Assembly: GCF_043290135.1 (NCBI RefSeq)
Contig: NC_134701.1
Span: 62,451,502-62,515,501 of the forward strand
Source: Rhipicephalus microplus
Taxonomy: Eukaryota > Arthropoda > Arachnida > Ixodida > Ixodidae
Reading direction: 5' to 3'
Length of the DNA stretch: 64,000 nucleotides
Part shown: positions 52,310 to 63,262 of the stretch, in pieces
Layout of the letters: each line of letters begins with the position of its first letter
Numbering within the stretch: the stretch's first letter is position 1
Position numbers and translations under genes: made by a program
The notes under the pieces: model-generated
The model's input: the letters and a program-made list of their open reading frames with translations, nothing else
What the model was told of the DNA's origin: nothing
Database searches by the model: none

Positions 52310-52484
52310 CTTAATGACATGCTTTGTCCGAAAATAACACAAACATAAGGTAATGGAACACGCAACTACAAGGACAAGCCGCACTTCCAACCGCGATAGG
52401 AAGGTTAAGAGTGTCGCTTGTGCTTGTCATTGTGTGTTCCTTTACCTTATGTTTGTGTTATTTCGGACAAAGCATGTCATTAAG
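52310..52484. repeat. Inverted repeat, ~53-bp arms, ~69-bp spacer
   Basis: Left arm 52310-52362 ('CTTAATGACATGCTTTGTCC' onward) and right arm 52432-52484 (ending 'GGACAAAGCATGTCATTAAG') are nearly perfect inverse copies, differing by a one-base gap and a substitution. No coding content. May be a foldback or MITE. Confidence 0.8.
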
Positions 52485-52844
52485 CAAGTACGAGCTAGGC
52501 CAACAATCAGCATCGTTACAATGTCTTTCTTGTCACAAAGGTTATTTACGTTTGTCAGGTATTAAACTGCCCGTGAGATAAAGATCTGGCCGGGCATAGA
52601 GTATTCGCCCCTTTCGTGTGAGGTATCAATGATAAACAACGTGCGAGCATAATTTATTCCTCCCTTCGTTATATGTTGGAATATAGCATTTGTTTTTACG
52701 CTAAGTTATGCCGTGGTTTCTTCTCACAGCAAAAGCTGTTATCAGATCACTTTTCGGGTCACGCGCAATTGTTGTCCGCCGCCACCGCCGGTGTTCGTAA
52801 CCATATCGCGCGAAATTATAAAAAACTTTGCACTAACGACACAG

Positions 52845-53035
52845 TGGGGCTTGAACCTGGGTGCGCTGGGTGCCAGCCCAAAATTCTACCACTGAGTTAC
52901 GCCGGTGATCGTGACTTGTCACACTTGCCTTAGGCAGGCATGACCTAGCACCAGTGGCACAGTGGGGCTCGAACACGGGTCCACTGGGCGCCAGCCCAGT
53001 ATTCTATTACTGAACGACACCAGTTCTTGTGACTT
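52845..53035 (-). repeat. Two tandem tRNA-like units
   Basis: Minus-strand units 52845-52915 and 52953-53035 both contain an A-box-like stretch (TAACTCAGTGGTAGAAT; GTCGTTCAGTAATAGAAT), a GGGCTGGC.CCCAG hairpin and a B-box-like GTTC.AGCCCCACTGTG. The anticodon loops look the wrong size, so they are more likely tRNA-derived repeats than functional tRNA genes. Confidence 0.55.
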
Positions 53036-53187
53036 GTTCTCAAACTTGGCCTAGGCAGGCTTGATGTCTGGAAAGCAATCGCGTTAATATGACTTATAAA
53101 GCGTTTTACAAACGCGAAACAACAACCAGTCGTCGCACAACGCGAATAACGTAACGAGTGGGCCGTCCAATGCTCCAAAGCATTCTA

Positions 53188-54356
53188 ATGCCCCTGACAC
53201 ACGGGCACCCTGAAGTCCTTTAGACAAGGGGACATCTTTAGGAAAGGCGTTTGGGCGCAGTGACACACGACAAAGGAGTAACTCCTTTCCGGCAAAGATC
53301 CTTTTCGCAAAAGCAGATCCCGCATCTACTTTTCTGGCAGGAAGGAAGTACTCTCGCATACAGTGTGCATAATTTATCAATAGAAGAAAACGTGTCGCAA
53401 CACTGCGGTGCCCTGTCAGTATTTTTTGGCGCTGAGAAAATGTTTTCATTTTCAGCAGCAGTGTGATTTGTTGAAAAGTGAAGGCCTATAGTCTGTCCAT
53501 ACTCTCAAACGCCTGCATTACGTCACTAGCGCGATCATGTTAGGGTTGGCAGTGGCAGTTGCTGTGTCGGTGACGTAGTAGTACTGGTAGGTGTTCTGTG
53601 GTAGTATCTTGTAACAGTGGAATCGGCTCAGTTGGTGAAGAAAAAACCGTGCGTCCAGTGGACTGAAAAGGAGACCTGGGCGCTGATAAAGCTATGGGAA
53701 GACCATTTGGACGCCTTGCAAGGGCAAAAGCACAGCGGTGGAGTGTACCAGGCGATTGCCGAGAGCCTCACCGACGCCGGTTTTCCCGGTACACGGGCGT
53801 GAATTCACAGCGACATTGCCTTCGCAGCGTTTAGCTCATCTTCGATGGAGCCGAGGGCGACAAGAGTCAGGCCCACCTCAACTGTTGCTTTATCTCTGTC
53901 TCAGCGCTGAGACATCGCTGGACCACGATGAAACGCGGCACACCGTCACTGACCCAGCTGGACGTAGCCATGTAAAAAGCACGACAAAAAACAAAAACAG
54001 CAACACACTGACTGTTCATAGTTGCCAGAGGAACCTAAGTTGCTGCTAAAAACGCAAAGAAGCGAAAGAAAATTACAGGTATGCGCATTATAAGCCACCA
54101 GACAATAAAAAAAAACGGTTTTATGCTCCGGCGTCGCTGAATGTGATGTACATGCGCAGATTCTTTTTAATATTTCCAATCTTGCTGCTTCCACAAACAG
54201 CGCCATTTTTTCTGCAGCGTTCTTCTGAGGCACCGCCTAAAGCAGTAGTCCGGTGCCATGTGTCATCAGCGCCACTCCTTTCTGCAAATGGTCCCCTTAG
54301 GCGACAAAAGGGGTTTACTTCAAAGTACTTTACTTTTGCCCGTGTGTCACGGGTAT
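53188..54356 (+). mobile_element. DNA transposon with ~20-bp terminal inverted repeats (Harbinger-like?)
   Basis: Left end ATGCCCCTGACACACGGGCA at 53188-53207 and the inverse of the right end, ATACCCGTGACACACGGGCA (54337-54356), agree at 18 of 20 positions; further inside, 'AAGGGGACAT' type blocks recur inversely. The flanking triplets are TAA and TGA, so a TWA-type 3-bp duplication is possible but not exact. It contains a Myb/SANT-like ORF, the accessory protein type of PIF/Harbinger elements. No DDE transposase was found, so it would be non-autonomous. Confidence 0.5.
53617..53802 (+). pseudogene. Myb/SANT-like DNA-binding domain fragment
   Basis: WTEKETWALIKLWEDHLDAL, then GGVYQAIAESLTDAGFPGTRA: the tryptophan pattern and helix spacing of Myb/SANT-like domains, which bind transposon ends or act as trihelix-type factors. 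The frame has no ATG (first GTG at 53617; a possible splice acceptor AACAG lies just upstream). It stops at a TGA where relatives usually continue with the third helix. Probably a truncated gene of the enclosing TIR element; a host gene exon is the alternative. Confidence 0.5.
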
Positions 54357-54821
54357 GAAAGCATGTTCTTGTTCCCCTATTAACTGTGGCGCATACTAAC
54401 TTCAGCCATAATTCTTCATCATCGTCAGCCACTGCATGGAGAATTGGCACAGAATTCCCTGCAAGTGTTTAGCGGATACCACGCTTCTCAGATGAATGAC
54501 CAAAAATAGCATGGCGAATGGTGGCCTACTACCCAAAAGTTTATTATTAATGCCCATGTGGGTACCAAGCAAGTGTGCTTGCAGTAGTTACCCAATGAGT
54601 GTTTTAAAAAGGCTCTCGCAGGCTGCTCTTCCAGCTTTCGCTGTAACTGTGCTGCACCCAACGCGCAGGCCTAGCTTTTTTTTTTACGAATGGGAAGGTT
54701 GTCCACCCTTTTCAATCATGCATACCCTTGACCTAGAGAAAGCGTTGTGGGCTTCGACTTCAATTGAGCATGTACTCAGGCCTACATGACTAATTTGAGC
54801 ATTATATTACAGGAGTAGCTA
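54357..54821. other. Noncoding stretch, nothing recognised
   Basis: No domain, RNA gene or repeat recognised. Confidence 0.5.
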
Positions 54822-55253
54822 TTAAATGTGTAGATAAATATTCCCACAATGTCTTCTTTGCTTGGTCATGCGAACACGGATATGTGCTGAATAGTAAAGA
54901 CCAAGCAAAGTTAGAAAAGAAGGATAACAATAACAATGAATGATCCACCCTCGGAGCACTGGGAGTGCGGAATGACCGCTTATCACCTCAATATTCAGGA
55001 ATTTCTGATCTCCTGGAATTTTTATTTTATTTTTTTTATTTACAATACTGCCCCTCTCATCCGACAGCATAGCAGGAGGGCAGACAAATGTGTGTACAAG
55101 AAACATGTGAATCTGCAGGCTTGATTCATGAGGAAGAACAAAAAAGAACATATGCACACAAAGACAGAATAATTGCACAACTTTACGCATAAACACGCCT
55201 ATATTACAAGCTGTAGTAACAAGAAGAAGAAATAAACCAAAGATGTTATTGTC
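54822..55253 (-). other. Sequence replacing the end of the Helentron endonuclease domain
   Basis: The helicase-endonuclease frame stays open here but no longer resembles an endonuclease. The segment near 55010-55110 ('TTTATTTACAATACTGCC', plus strand) looks like an inverted LINE 3' end, so a LINE tail may have inserted and cut the domain short. Confidence 0.4.
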
Positions 55254-58200
55254 TATGATAGCCACGTTAAAGTCTCCAAGTAGTACAAATGGTCCATTCT
55301 TGTATTTGTTCTCATAATTTCGTAACGCAGTGTCTATGAATGTCTTGATGTTCCCGGTTGACAGGTTGGGTGCGAGGTACATGGTCATGAGGACGATTCC
55401 AGAGTGAAAGAGTTTGATGGCTGCATATTCTCCGTTTTGGCTTTGACTCGTGAGTGGTAGTCTGAGATCTTCAGCCGTTTCCGTTTGCCTCACGTAGATG
55501 GCGACACCACCTGCAGGACGTTCTGATTCATCGGTACACACGACGGGAACGTATCCTTTGATGAACAATCTCGTCACGTTCCACGTTTCGGTAAAGCACA
55601 GCACGTCGACTGTGGTCAGTATGGGGTCCCTTTCTATGTCAAGTGCGTGGGCATTGAGAGAGCGAACGTTGAGGAGGGCAATGGTAAACTCGTTGGAAGA
55701 GTCAACGTCTTCTCGCAGAGATCGTTGATACTGCTGCGTCACGGTTGGTAATCGATGTCGGCCTAGACGTTGAAACTCGTTCAGCATCGCCGTGTCCTCG
55801 TTCTTGCCTTTATGGTAGAACCACTGGTCTCCTTTTGCATTGGTGAGGTAGAGGTTATTTACGTTGGTGCAGCGGCTGAGCGCGACGTACACCAACTTCT
55901 GAGGGTGCGTTTTATTATATTCATAGACAATTGACGAGTACGTTTCCCCTTGGGACTTGTGGACCGTAATGGCACTGGCCTGAACGAGGGGGAACTGCCA
56001 TCTCTTGCAGGCAACGCCAGTCTTGCGATCCAAGGTTAGGGTGGTAACACGAGGTTCGATGGGGACCCAGAAGACGTCGATGACGTGACCACTCCGCTTG
56101 GCCTCGTTCACCATTCGCTTGGACCGAAGACGAGTAAGCTTACCCGTGGTTGTGGCGTCGTCAAAGTGTAACCAGAGGCGTTTCGGCAAGTCGCCGTCGT
56201 TTACCGCTCTCTCGCACACCTTGCGAATGCCAACGGCCCCATTGACGAGATCGTCTATGACGTCAATGTTGGTGGTAATCATGTACGGTTTGCCGAGGAC
56301 GATGAGAATTTCGCGAGGGAGGTTTGCAAACTCGGTGTGTGACATTTTCTCAACTTTTGCGATTGCCTTGTTTAGAGCGTCTTGGTTGGCGCACCCCAGG
56401 TAGGTATCTTCGGCTTGCAGTGAAACGACTTCTCCTCCTCCTCGCTGTGCAATGAAAGTATTGAATTTGTTGACCTCTTCGTTGGAGTAGAAGAGTCGTA
56501 TCGCCGAGGACGCACGAACCAAAACTTCTTCTGTGGTGACGAAGCAGCTCTAGAGTAGTCGGACCTCATCGTCCTGAAGTGCTCTTCCGTCTCCAATCTT
56601 TGTGAGCAGAGCCGAGAAGGAGGCATCGGATTGTCTGACGACTTGGACGAGCGGAAAGTAATCGAGGTAGTGCCATTTGATTGTGGCCCCGAAGAGCCCA
56701 CCCGCTTCTCTGCACCTCTTGTGCACCTCGTTTGCGCGGACGGGTGGTAACTGGCGCAAATCACCGCACATGATGACGTCGAGGCCTCCGAAGGGTTCGT
56801 CTAGCTTTTGGGTGATTTGCTTGAGGCGACAATCGATGGCATTGAGGTTATCAGACGACAGCATGCTAACCTCGTCAACGATGATGCACTTGACGTAACG
56901 GAAAGCAACTCGAAAGGTATTCAGTTCGCTGTCGCCCAATCCGAGGTCCTTCTTGTTGCGAGTGAGCTTGAAGGCAGAGTGCACGGTGGTTCCGCCTACA
57001 GCCACGGCCGCCTTTCCCGTGCTCTCGCAAATGACGAATGCATTGTATGGACCTGCATTATCGTTATAGCGGTTGTAAACGTCCATGACGAGCTTTAGGA
57101 CAAACGTTTTACCGCATCCCGCAGGTCCTGTCAGGAAGACGCGCAACGGAAGTGCTCCGAGTGTCGTTTGCCTGTGGATGATTTCTCGGAGCAACTCGTA
57201 CTGCTCCGCATTCGTCATGCGCATGAGTCTGGTATATTCCTCTCTATCCATGACGTCTTGCCTTTTGCGCACGGCAGCACAGGGACTGGTGTCTTTGACG
57301 GCACGCATCAGGTCTTCGTTGGGCAAGAGGTCGGCGTCTTCGTCGGCGGGAACGGCGGCAACGACCGCGGCGTCAACGGCGGCCGCATCTTCTTCTCGTT
57401 GCTGCTGTATCCTGTGCTCTTCAATCAACTGAGCCACGATGTCGTCGTCGTTGCCGATGTTGTATTGGCGCCACTCGTGGATGTTACGTTTCTTAACGAG
57501 ACCTTTTTTATACGACGGTTTGCACACGAGCCGGCGCTTGAGATGAACGTCGATGGCCACGTCGTCCGGAACGTTCCGAGGTAGGCATTGAACCGTGTTG
57601 GGGACGTTTATCGGAACGTTAACCACTTGCCCCTTGATGCCGTACTGTCCGCTTCCGTGCGTCAACCGCCTTATGCTCATGAACGGTAGACGAGGAGCGA
57701 TCAGTCGTTCCTCAACGGGGTTCAGAGGCGGCAAGTGATACGGTTTGGGTGGGTACGTGTAGCCATAAGATACGCTCATTGGAGGCACCTTTCCCGCCAC
57801 TAGCGAATTCTTGCAGCTCGAGCAAACATTGTAGTCACCGCCACTGCTGCTGCCGCCGTCGTCAGCGGGGAACTCGCGCCGAAGCACGGCACTGGCATTA
57901 CCCCGAGCCTGGTCGTTCTTGATGGAAGATATCGTGACTAGACTGTTCGAGAACCACAGTCTGTCACACACACCACAGCTATGGCCAAACGAAACGTCCA
58001 GGAAGTCGCGCTTGAAACGCGCGTCGGCACCTTCGTGTTCTTTCTTGGCGCGTTTTGCAGAAGCCTCTCGAACTCTCGCTTCGGGGTTCGCCTGTCGATA
58101 CGCACGCTTTCTCGCCGCTTCCCGTTGTGTGGCGTTCGGCAGGTCCTGTTCACGCCGCAGCCGTGCCGCTGCGGCCTCTTTTTCACGTACGGCAGGATCT

Positions 58201-58448
58201 TGGCGGCAGCGTCGCGCCGCTGCAGCCTCTCTTTCACGTACGGCAGGATCTTGGTGGCGGCGTCGCGCTGCTGCAGCCTCTTTTTCACGTACGGCAGGAT
58301 CTTGGCGGCGGCGTCGCGCAGCTTCACGGAGCGCTTCTGCCTCGCGCGCTCGCACATCGGGATTCTGTCTGCGAGCGCGCGCTGCTGCCGCCTTGCGCTC
58401 TCTCCGCTGTGCAGCCTTATCCATCCGGCGACTCCGAGCGCGCGCCAA
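55254..58448 (-). pseudogene. Helentron-like protein: DUF6570-like region, PIF1 helicase, EEP endonuclease; one TAG; Rep absent
   Basis: One frame from ATG 58448, broken only by TAG 56550-56552. Residues 1-140 are basic Arg/Ala/Glu repeats (RRQDPAVREKEAAA). Residues 150-320 carry two Cys pairs (SCGVC, CSSC) and the LIAPRLPFM...VVNVP...LKRRL pattern that precedes Rep in Helitrons. The helicase has Walker A GPAGCGKT (441-448), Walker B IIVDEVSM (522-529) and GDLRQLPPV (562-570); after the TAG come VHKSQGET and VYVALSRC. A C-terminal endonuclease/exonuclease/phosphatase domain (LNVRSLNAH, FTETW, LLGDFNV) is the Helentron hallmark, but it stops after GDFNV. The HUH Rep nuclease normally found between the first region and the helicase is missing: only about 120 residues separate them. 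Confidence 0.85.
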
Positions 58449-58860
58449 CAGCGAACGGATTTTATTACAACGCTACCCCTAGCGTACGTCGCCTCACTAA
58501 ATCGAACGATTGCCTTCAACCAATGACACGCGCCATATGTGACATCATTCCTATTTTATAAGATCTCGCGTCTTTCATCAACTACAAGTACCGCTTTCTA
58601 GTTTATAACATCTTGCATCTTTTCATCATCAGCTACAAGTACCACCATCTAGTAAACACTACAAGAAATAAACGAGAGGTGGCTACATACCGGAGACGGT
58701 ACCGCCATCTAGTGAACACTGCAAGAACTAAACTAGAGGTGGCTACATACAGGGGACGGTACCGCCATCTAGTGAACACTGCAAGAACTAAACTAGAGGT
58801 GGCTACATACAGGCTACAGGGGACGCACAGCCCACGCCCTAAGGAGCTTCGCCCCTAAAA
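58449..58860 (-). repeat. Helentron flank: 60-bp tandem units and conserved end
   Basis: Three 60-bp units (about 58641-58820) with 'CCGCCATCTAGTGAACACTG' and 'CTAGAGGTGGCTACATAC' lie upstream of the helicase gene. They end in 'AGGAGCTTCGCCCCTAAAA' (58841-58860), whose inverse also opens the repeats at 5783 and 41479. Probably the 5' end of the Helentron. Confidence 0.65.
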
Positions 58861-59427
58861 GTTAGGTATTCCATAAGTGCTCAAAATATTCTTTTCTCTG
58901 GGGCTGCTTCATTGCAATACAGCAACAGAAACGTCTGTGGTACCTTTTGCGAATGCTTGAGTGATACAAGGATCTTACTTTTCTAAGTCATTGATCAGCT
59001 TTCTTTCCTAACCAAAACTAATTTTAGGATTTTATATTCAGAAATAACTTTTGCTACTCCAGAATCATTATTACGAAGGCGTTTTTGTTCAGTAAATTAT
59101 TCAGTGTCTTCAGTAATCTTCATTAAAATTTGTCTTCATGTATCTCGAAAATTTTTCATATTTTATTTTAACAAATTTGTCTCCTTTCGCCCGCCTAGAC
59201 CTTAATTTTTTGACTCACACTAACCATCTGGCTTATTGGCCAACCCCCTGTAGCAGATAAGAGCCAGACCAGAAGGGCAAACGAGCAAGCAACTGGCCCA
59301 CTATGCAATTCGCATTGTGTGACGGCTGGTTGTTACTTTGCTTATCTATAACAATTCATTACACATGTTGACATGCTTCCTTACCACCATTGACGCTTGC
59401 ACAGGGTACATTTGATGCAGTAAAAGG
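58861..59427. other. Noncoding stretch, nothing recognised
   Basis: AT-rich; no domain, RNA gene or repeat recognised. Confidence 0.5.
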
Positions 59428-59615
59428 TAAATGGATGGATGGATGGATGGATGGATGGATGGATGGACGGACGGACGGATGGATGGATGGATGGATGGAT
59501 GGATGGATGGATGGATGGATGGATGGATGGATGGATGAATGGATGGATGAATGGATGGATGGATGGATGGCAAACAGTCAGCAATGTGAACTCAACAACA
59601 ACAACAATCATTAAG

Positions 59616-59658
<43 letters not shown>

Positions 59659-59660
59659 AG
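59428..59660. repeat. (GGAT)n and (AAAT)n microsatellites
   Basis: GGAT/GGAC units about 59430-59570; AAAT units about 59615-59658. Predicted Ile-His-Pro-Ser or Trp-Met-Asp-Gly repeat frames over them are artefacts. Confidence 0.95.
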
Positions 59661-59763
59661 AAAGAATAAATATTATAAAACTCAAGTTCAAATTCTAAAA
59701 ATAAAAATAACAACCATGATAATACAGCAACTGCGAAGAAATCTTAAAAACTAAACATGTGTA

Positions 59764-60006
59764 GAGCCCCGCCACGGAGGTCTAGTGGCTAAGGTACTCG
59801 GCTGTTGACCCGCACGTCGCGGGATCGAATCCCGGCTGTGGCGGCTGCATTTCTGATGGAGGCGGAAATGTTTTAGGCCTGTGTGCTCAGATTTGGGTGC
59901 AAGTTAAAGAACCACAGGTTTTCGAAATTTCCGGAGCCCTCCACTACGGCGTCTCTCATAATCATACGGTGTTTTTGGGACGGTAAACCGCACATACCAA
60001 CCAACC
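59764..60006 (+). repeat. Ruka-type SINE, copy 4
   Basis: Full tRNA-like head (GGTCTAGTGGCTAAGGTACTC; GGATCGAATCCC) and body. An 11-bp target duplication AAACATGTGTA lies at 59753-59763 and 60007-60017. Confidence 0.95.
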
Positions 60007-60279
60007 AAACATGTGTATATTGCGCAATTGAGTCTGTGTACAGTGTAAGAAATCTACGCCAGCTTTCACATATCTATCAAGTAACGTAGGAACTATGTAG
60101 GATAAGTTATCTGTGGAGTAGTTTGTTCTCGAAGTTTTTATTTTCCATGTTTTTTTATTTCATGTTTCGAACAATGTAGTATTTGGCTGCAGCTTTGAGA
60201 GGTCGTACAAAAAATGTCGTACAAATGTGTGCTAAAAATTTACATTAACCACTGCTAATTGCACATTCGCAGGTCGGGG

Positions 60280-62188
60280 ATGTTGGATCATGACGCTGAC
60301 GCGGCTCAAGTTCGAAGTGCGTGCATGTCTTCCGACGACCAGTGGCCCGAGCTAGAGAGCGCCATGGGCTGTTTTACGAGCCCCACCGTTGACAACCACA
60401 GATCTTGCTCGGTGACATCCCGGGGACCGTGTCACATTCTTCGACAGCTTCCGGCTTGGAATGAACTTATTTTTCCAGCGAATATGCCACTCCGATAACT
60501 GCCGGGAGCGCACGGAAAGCTCGCTCTGGTGAACATATTCGACGATCCCACCTTCTACATGGATCAACCTCAAGTGCTCCAAAGCGCCGGCGTGATATAT
60601 CACCTGATAATACACCACAAATGCATTGAATCGCTTTGCATTGGGTCCTTGCAGTTCCAAAAGTACATTGAACCAATTCGCGACGCTCTACCACACTCGC
60701 GTCTGAAGAGAATGAGGATGACCTCTAGGGGATCTTCATTGACCGATAGCTTATGGGCCGCCTTACCATCTCTTACGGCCCTAGAAGAACTGGACGGCTC
60801 GTTTTCGAGCTGCTGTTGCAACCACTATAACACCGGGCTTTCAGCTGCTCTCACGACTCTCGTGTGCACCTCGCCATCTCTGGCTGTCCTCTCCCTCGCA
60901 GTAATGCGCTTAGAAGAGCAGGCGACCAAGGACTTGCTCGCCGGCCTCGCAAAAAATGCCGTATTGAGACACCTTACGTTCGGTATGTGGGTGATCCCCG
61001 AAACTTGCCGGAAAGAGCTAGCCAATTACTTGACCTTAACTTCTTCGCTGACTTCTTTCAGTTACAGCGGTGACAGCGAAAATACCGAAATCGCTGTCCT
61101 AGAAGGTATTCTCTACAGCAAAACAATATCGAAAGTTAGCATCTCTGGGTTTACGGGCCATGCAGTGAGTGTAGAATTGGTGGCCAGAATTCTTGTCAAA
61201 AATGTAAATATCAGGAGCTTCACCATACGCTACACTGGGCGGGAAATTTCGCAGTACCATCAGAATAGATGTGATATATGGCTCGAGGCGCTAAGAAAAA
61301 ATGAGACGCTAGAATAATTGTCAATTCCTTCTAAAATATAGAATCCACAGCAATAGAGTTGCTTCAAAACTGTACTTTTGTCAAAACGTGCTTTAAAAAG
61401 GTTTATATTCGCTCCGCCCATGAGGATTACGCCCTTTTGACGCACATATGTTGTGCCTTTAAAGACGGCGGTGTGTACCTTCAAGTGTCCTGTGGAGAAT
61501 ATTTTGTCGTAAACAAAATAGACCTTCTTAAGTGCAAGCTGTTTACTGGAATAAAGTTCTTCGGAGATGTACATGAAGACCTCAAAGCCACCGCCATAAA
61601 TAAATTGCTAGACTGCGATAATCTGACTACTCTTGACCTGGAGATTCCAAGAGGCAACCTGGCCGTGTGCTCTGCTCCTGCAGAGTACGTGCAATCTAGT
61701 TCAGTACTGCGGAAACTTGAAGCACGAACGCTACACTCCACTAAACAAGACTATTCACGTGAGTGGTGGCAGGCCATCGTGATGTCTGTGTTGAGGAACA
61801 GAAGTATAAGGGAACTGACCCTCCACGCACACATGAGCGGCAGGGATGTGAAGAGCCTAGCCGACGTAGTTGGTGCCAGCAAGAACATCAAAAAGCTTAC
61901 GTACGGAGACTTCGGCATTACGAGCCTGCAAGCCTTCATCAACCGCCTTTCCTCCAAGATTGTACAGAATAACACCCTCTCAGCGTGGTCCTTCAAGGAC
62001 GAATGAACCAAGATTGGCTGGACAGTTCGATAAAGGCATTCGCCCTCTACGAGGCATCGAGCAGAAACTCAGACCTTCTGTCAGCTGCTGCTGCGTTTCC
62101 GAATGCTACTGATTTAGACAAGTATGCTTCTTCAAACTTGAATTTTTCTGTTTCATATTCGGGCAATGAAGACTCCTCTAGGATTTAG
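60280..62188 (+). pseudogene. Leucine-rich-repeat (RNI/NLR-like) protein, broken
   Basis: ATG at 60280 follows a possible splice acceptor (TTGCACATTCGCAG). The protein consists of irregular LRRs: LPSLTALEELDGSF, SPSLAVLSLAVMRLEEQATKDLLAGLAKNAVLRHLTF, NRSIRELTLHAHMSGRDVKSLADVV, NIKKLTYGDFGI. This resembles the ribonuclease-inhibitor-like repeats of NLR-type proteins, but no NACHT or CARD is visible. Lesions: TAA 60496-60498, then TAA 61315, TAG near 61339 and TAG near 61354, a frameshift near 61360-61375, and another near 61990-62006. Introns are otherwise not apparent. It could be a processed or duplicated copy of a multi-gene family. Function unknown. Confidence 0.7.
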
Positions 62189-62714
62189 GACATGGGCTCA
62201 TATACCAGCTTGTCCGTTTGCTTGTTGTCAATTTTATACTACCAGCCAAACTGTTCCTAGTCAACGCTTCCCCGCCAAATGGCGTAGCGCTGATCACATG
62301 GCATCGCAGCGTGGCAAAAGAAAGGCAGCGTGGGAAGGGTAGTTGTGCGCCGTGCCGCTAGTTGACCTGTGCCTCGGTGCCAAAAACACCGGAGGCACCG
62401 CGCCAGTGTTTATACCTTCGGCGGCGGCGCGTCAATGGCTAGGGGTTCATCGGATAGATGCGGCGGCGTGGCGTGGAGGGGGGGGGGGCTAGATTTAAGA
62501 TTTGGTCACGATAGAAATTCGTCCCTAAAACGTGAAAAGAAATATATGTTCATCGAAAAGGCCAAGCAGTTAACATGGTAGCCACATGTTTGAATACTAC
62601 TTATTTACACGAACTTCTATGTAGATTTTGAAACATAGCAGGTGTATATACAGTGTTCAGCAGCTTGAAAAAATACAATTTAACAATATACATGTTGAAT
62701 ACATTTAACAATAT
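62189..62714. other. Noncoding stretch, nothing recognised
   Basis: A GC-rich piece (62340-62500) with a short G run at 62480; no domain or RNA recognised. Confidence 0.5.
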
Positions 62715-63230
62715 ACATGAATAAGAATGGGGTGGAGTTCATTCGGCAAGCACTCTCAAATTATGACAGGTAGATTGCCACTATCCCTCAAGAGGAAGGT
62801 ATGTAACAGCTGTATCTTGCCGGTACTTAGCTACGGAGCAGAAACCTGGAGACTTACAAAGAGGGTTCAGCTTAAATTGAGGACGACGCAGCGAGCAATG
62901 GAAAGAAAAATGGTAGGTGTAACCTTAAGAGACAAGAAGAGAGCAGAGTGGATTAGGGGACAAACGGGGGTTAAGGATATCATAGTGGAAATAATGAAGA
63001 GGAAATGGACATGGGCCGGGTATGTAGCGCGTAGACAGGATAACCACTGGTCATTAAGGGTAACTAACTGGATTCCCAGAGAAGGGAAGCGGGTTAGGGG
63101 GAGACAGAAGGTTAGGTGGGCAGACGAGATTAAGAAGTTTGCGGGTATAAATTGGCAGCAGCAAGCACAGGACCGGGCTAACTGGCGGAACATGGGAGAG
63201 GCCTTTGTCCTGCAGTGGACGTAGTCAAGC

Positions 63231-63262
<32 letters not shown>
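62715..63262 (+). mobile_element. 5'-truncated RTE-like LINE, 3' end
   Basis: Open frame 62727-63224 encodes the C-terminal RT segment typical of RTE/BovB-like elements: MGWSSFGKHSQI, LPVLSYGAETW, WAGYVARR, RGRQKVRWADEIKKFAG, QDRANWRNMGEAFVLQWT. Right after the stop comes a very short 3' UTR and a (GAT)n tail (63233-63262), as is usual for RTE elements. The catalytic part is missing. Confidence 0.88.

Noticed and set aside
57919..58561. Large plus-strand open frames opposite the Helentron N-terminus
   Set aside because: They are shadows of the GC-rich Arg/Ala repeat region; the minus-strand frame carries the recognisable domains.
58641..58820. CRISPR-like array
   Set aside because: The 60-bp units are contiguous with no unique spacers; it is a minisatellite in an animal genome.
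59346..59713. Ile-His-Pro-Ser repeat protein
   Set aside because: Product of the (GGAT)n and (AAAT)n microsatellites.
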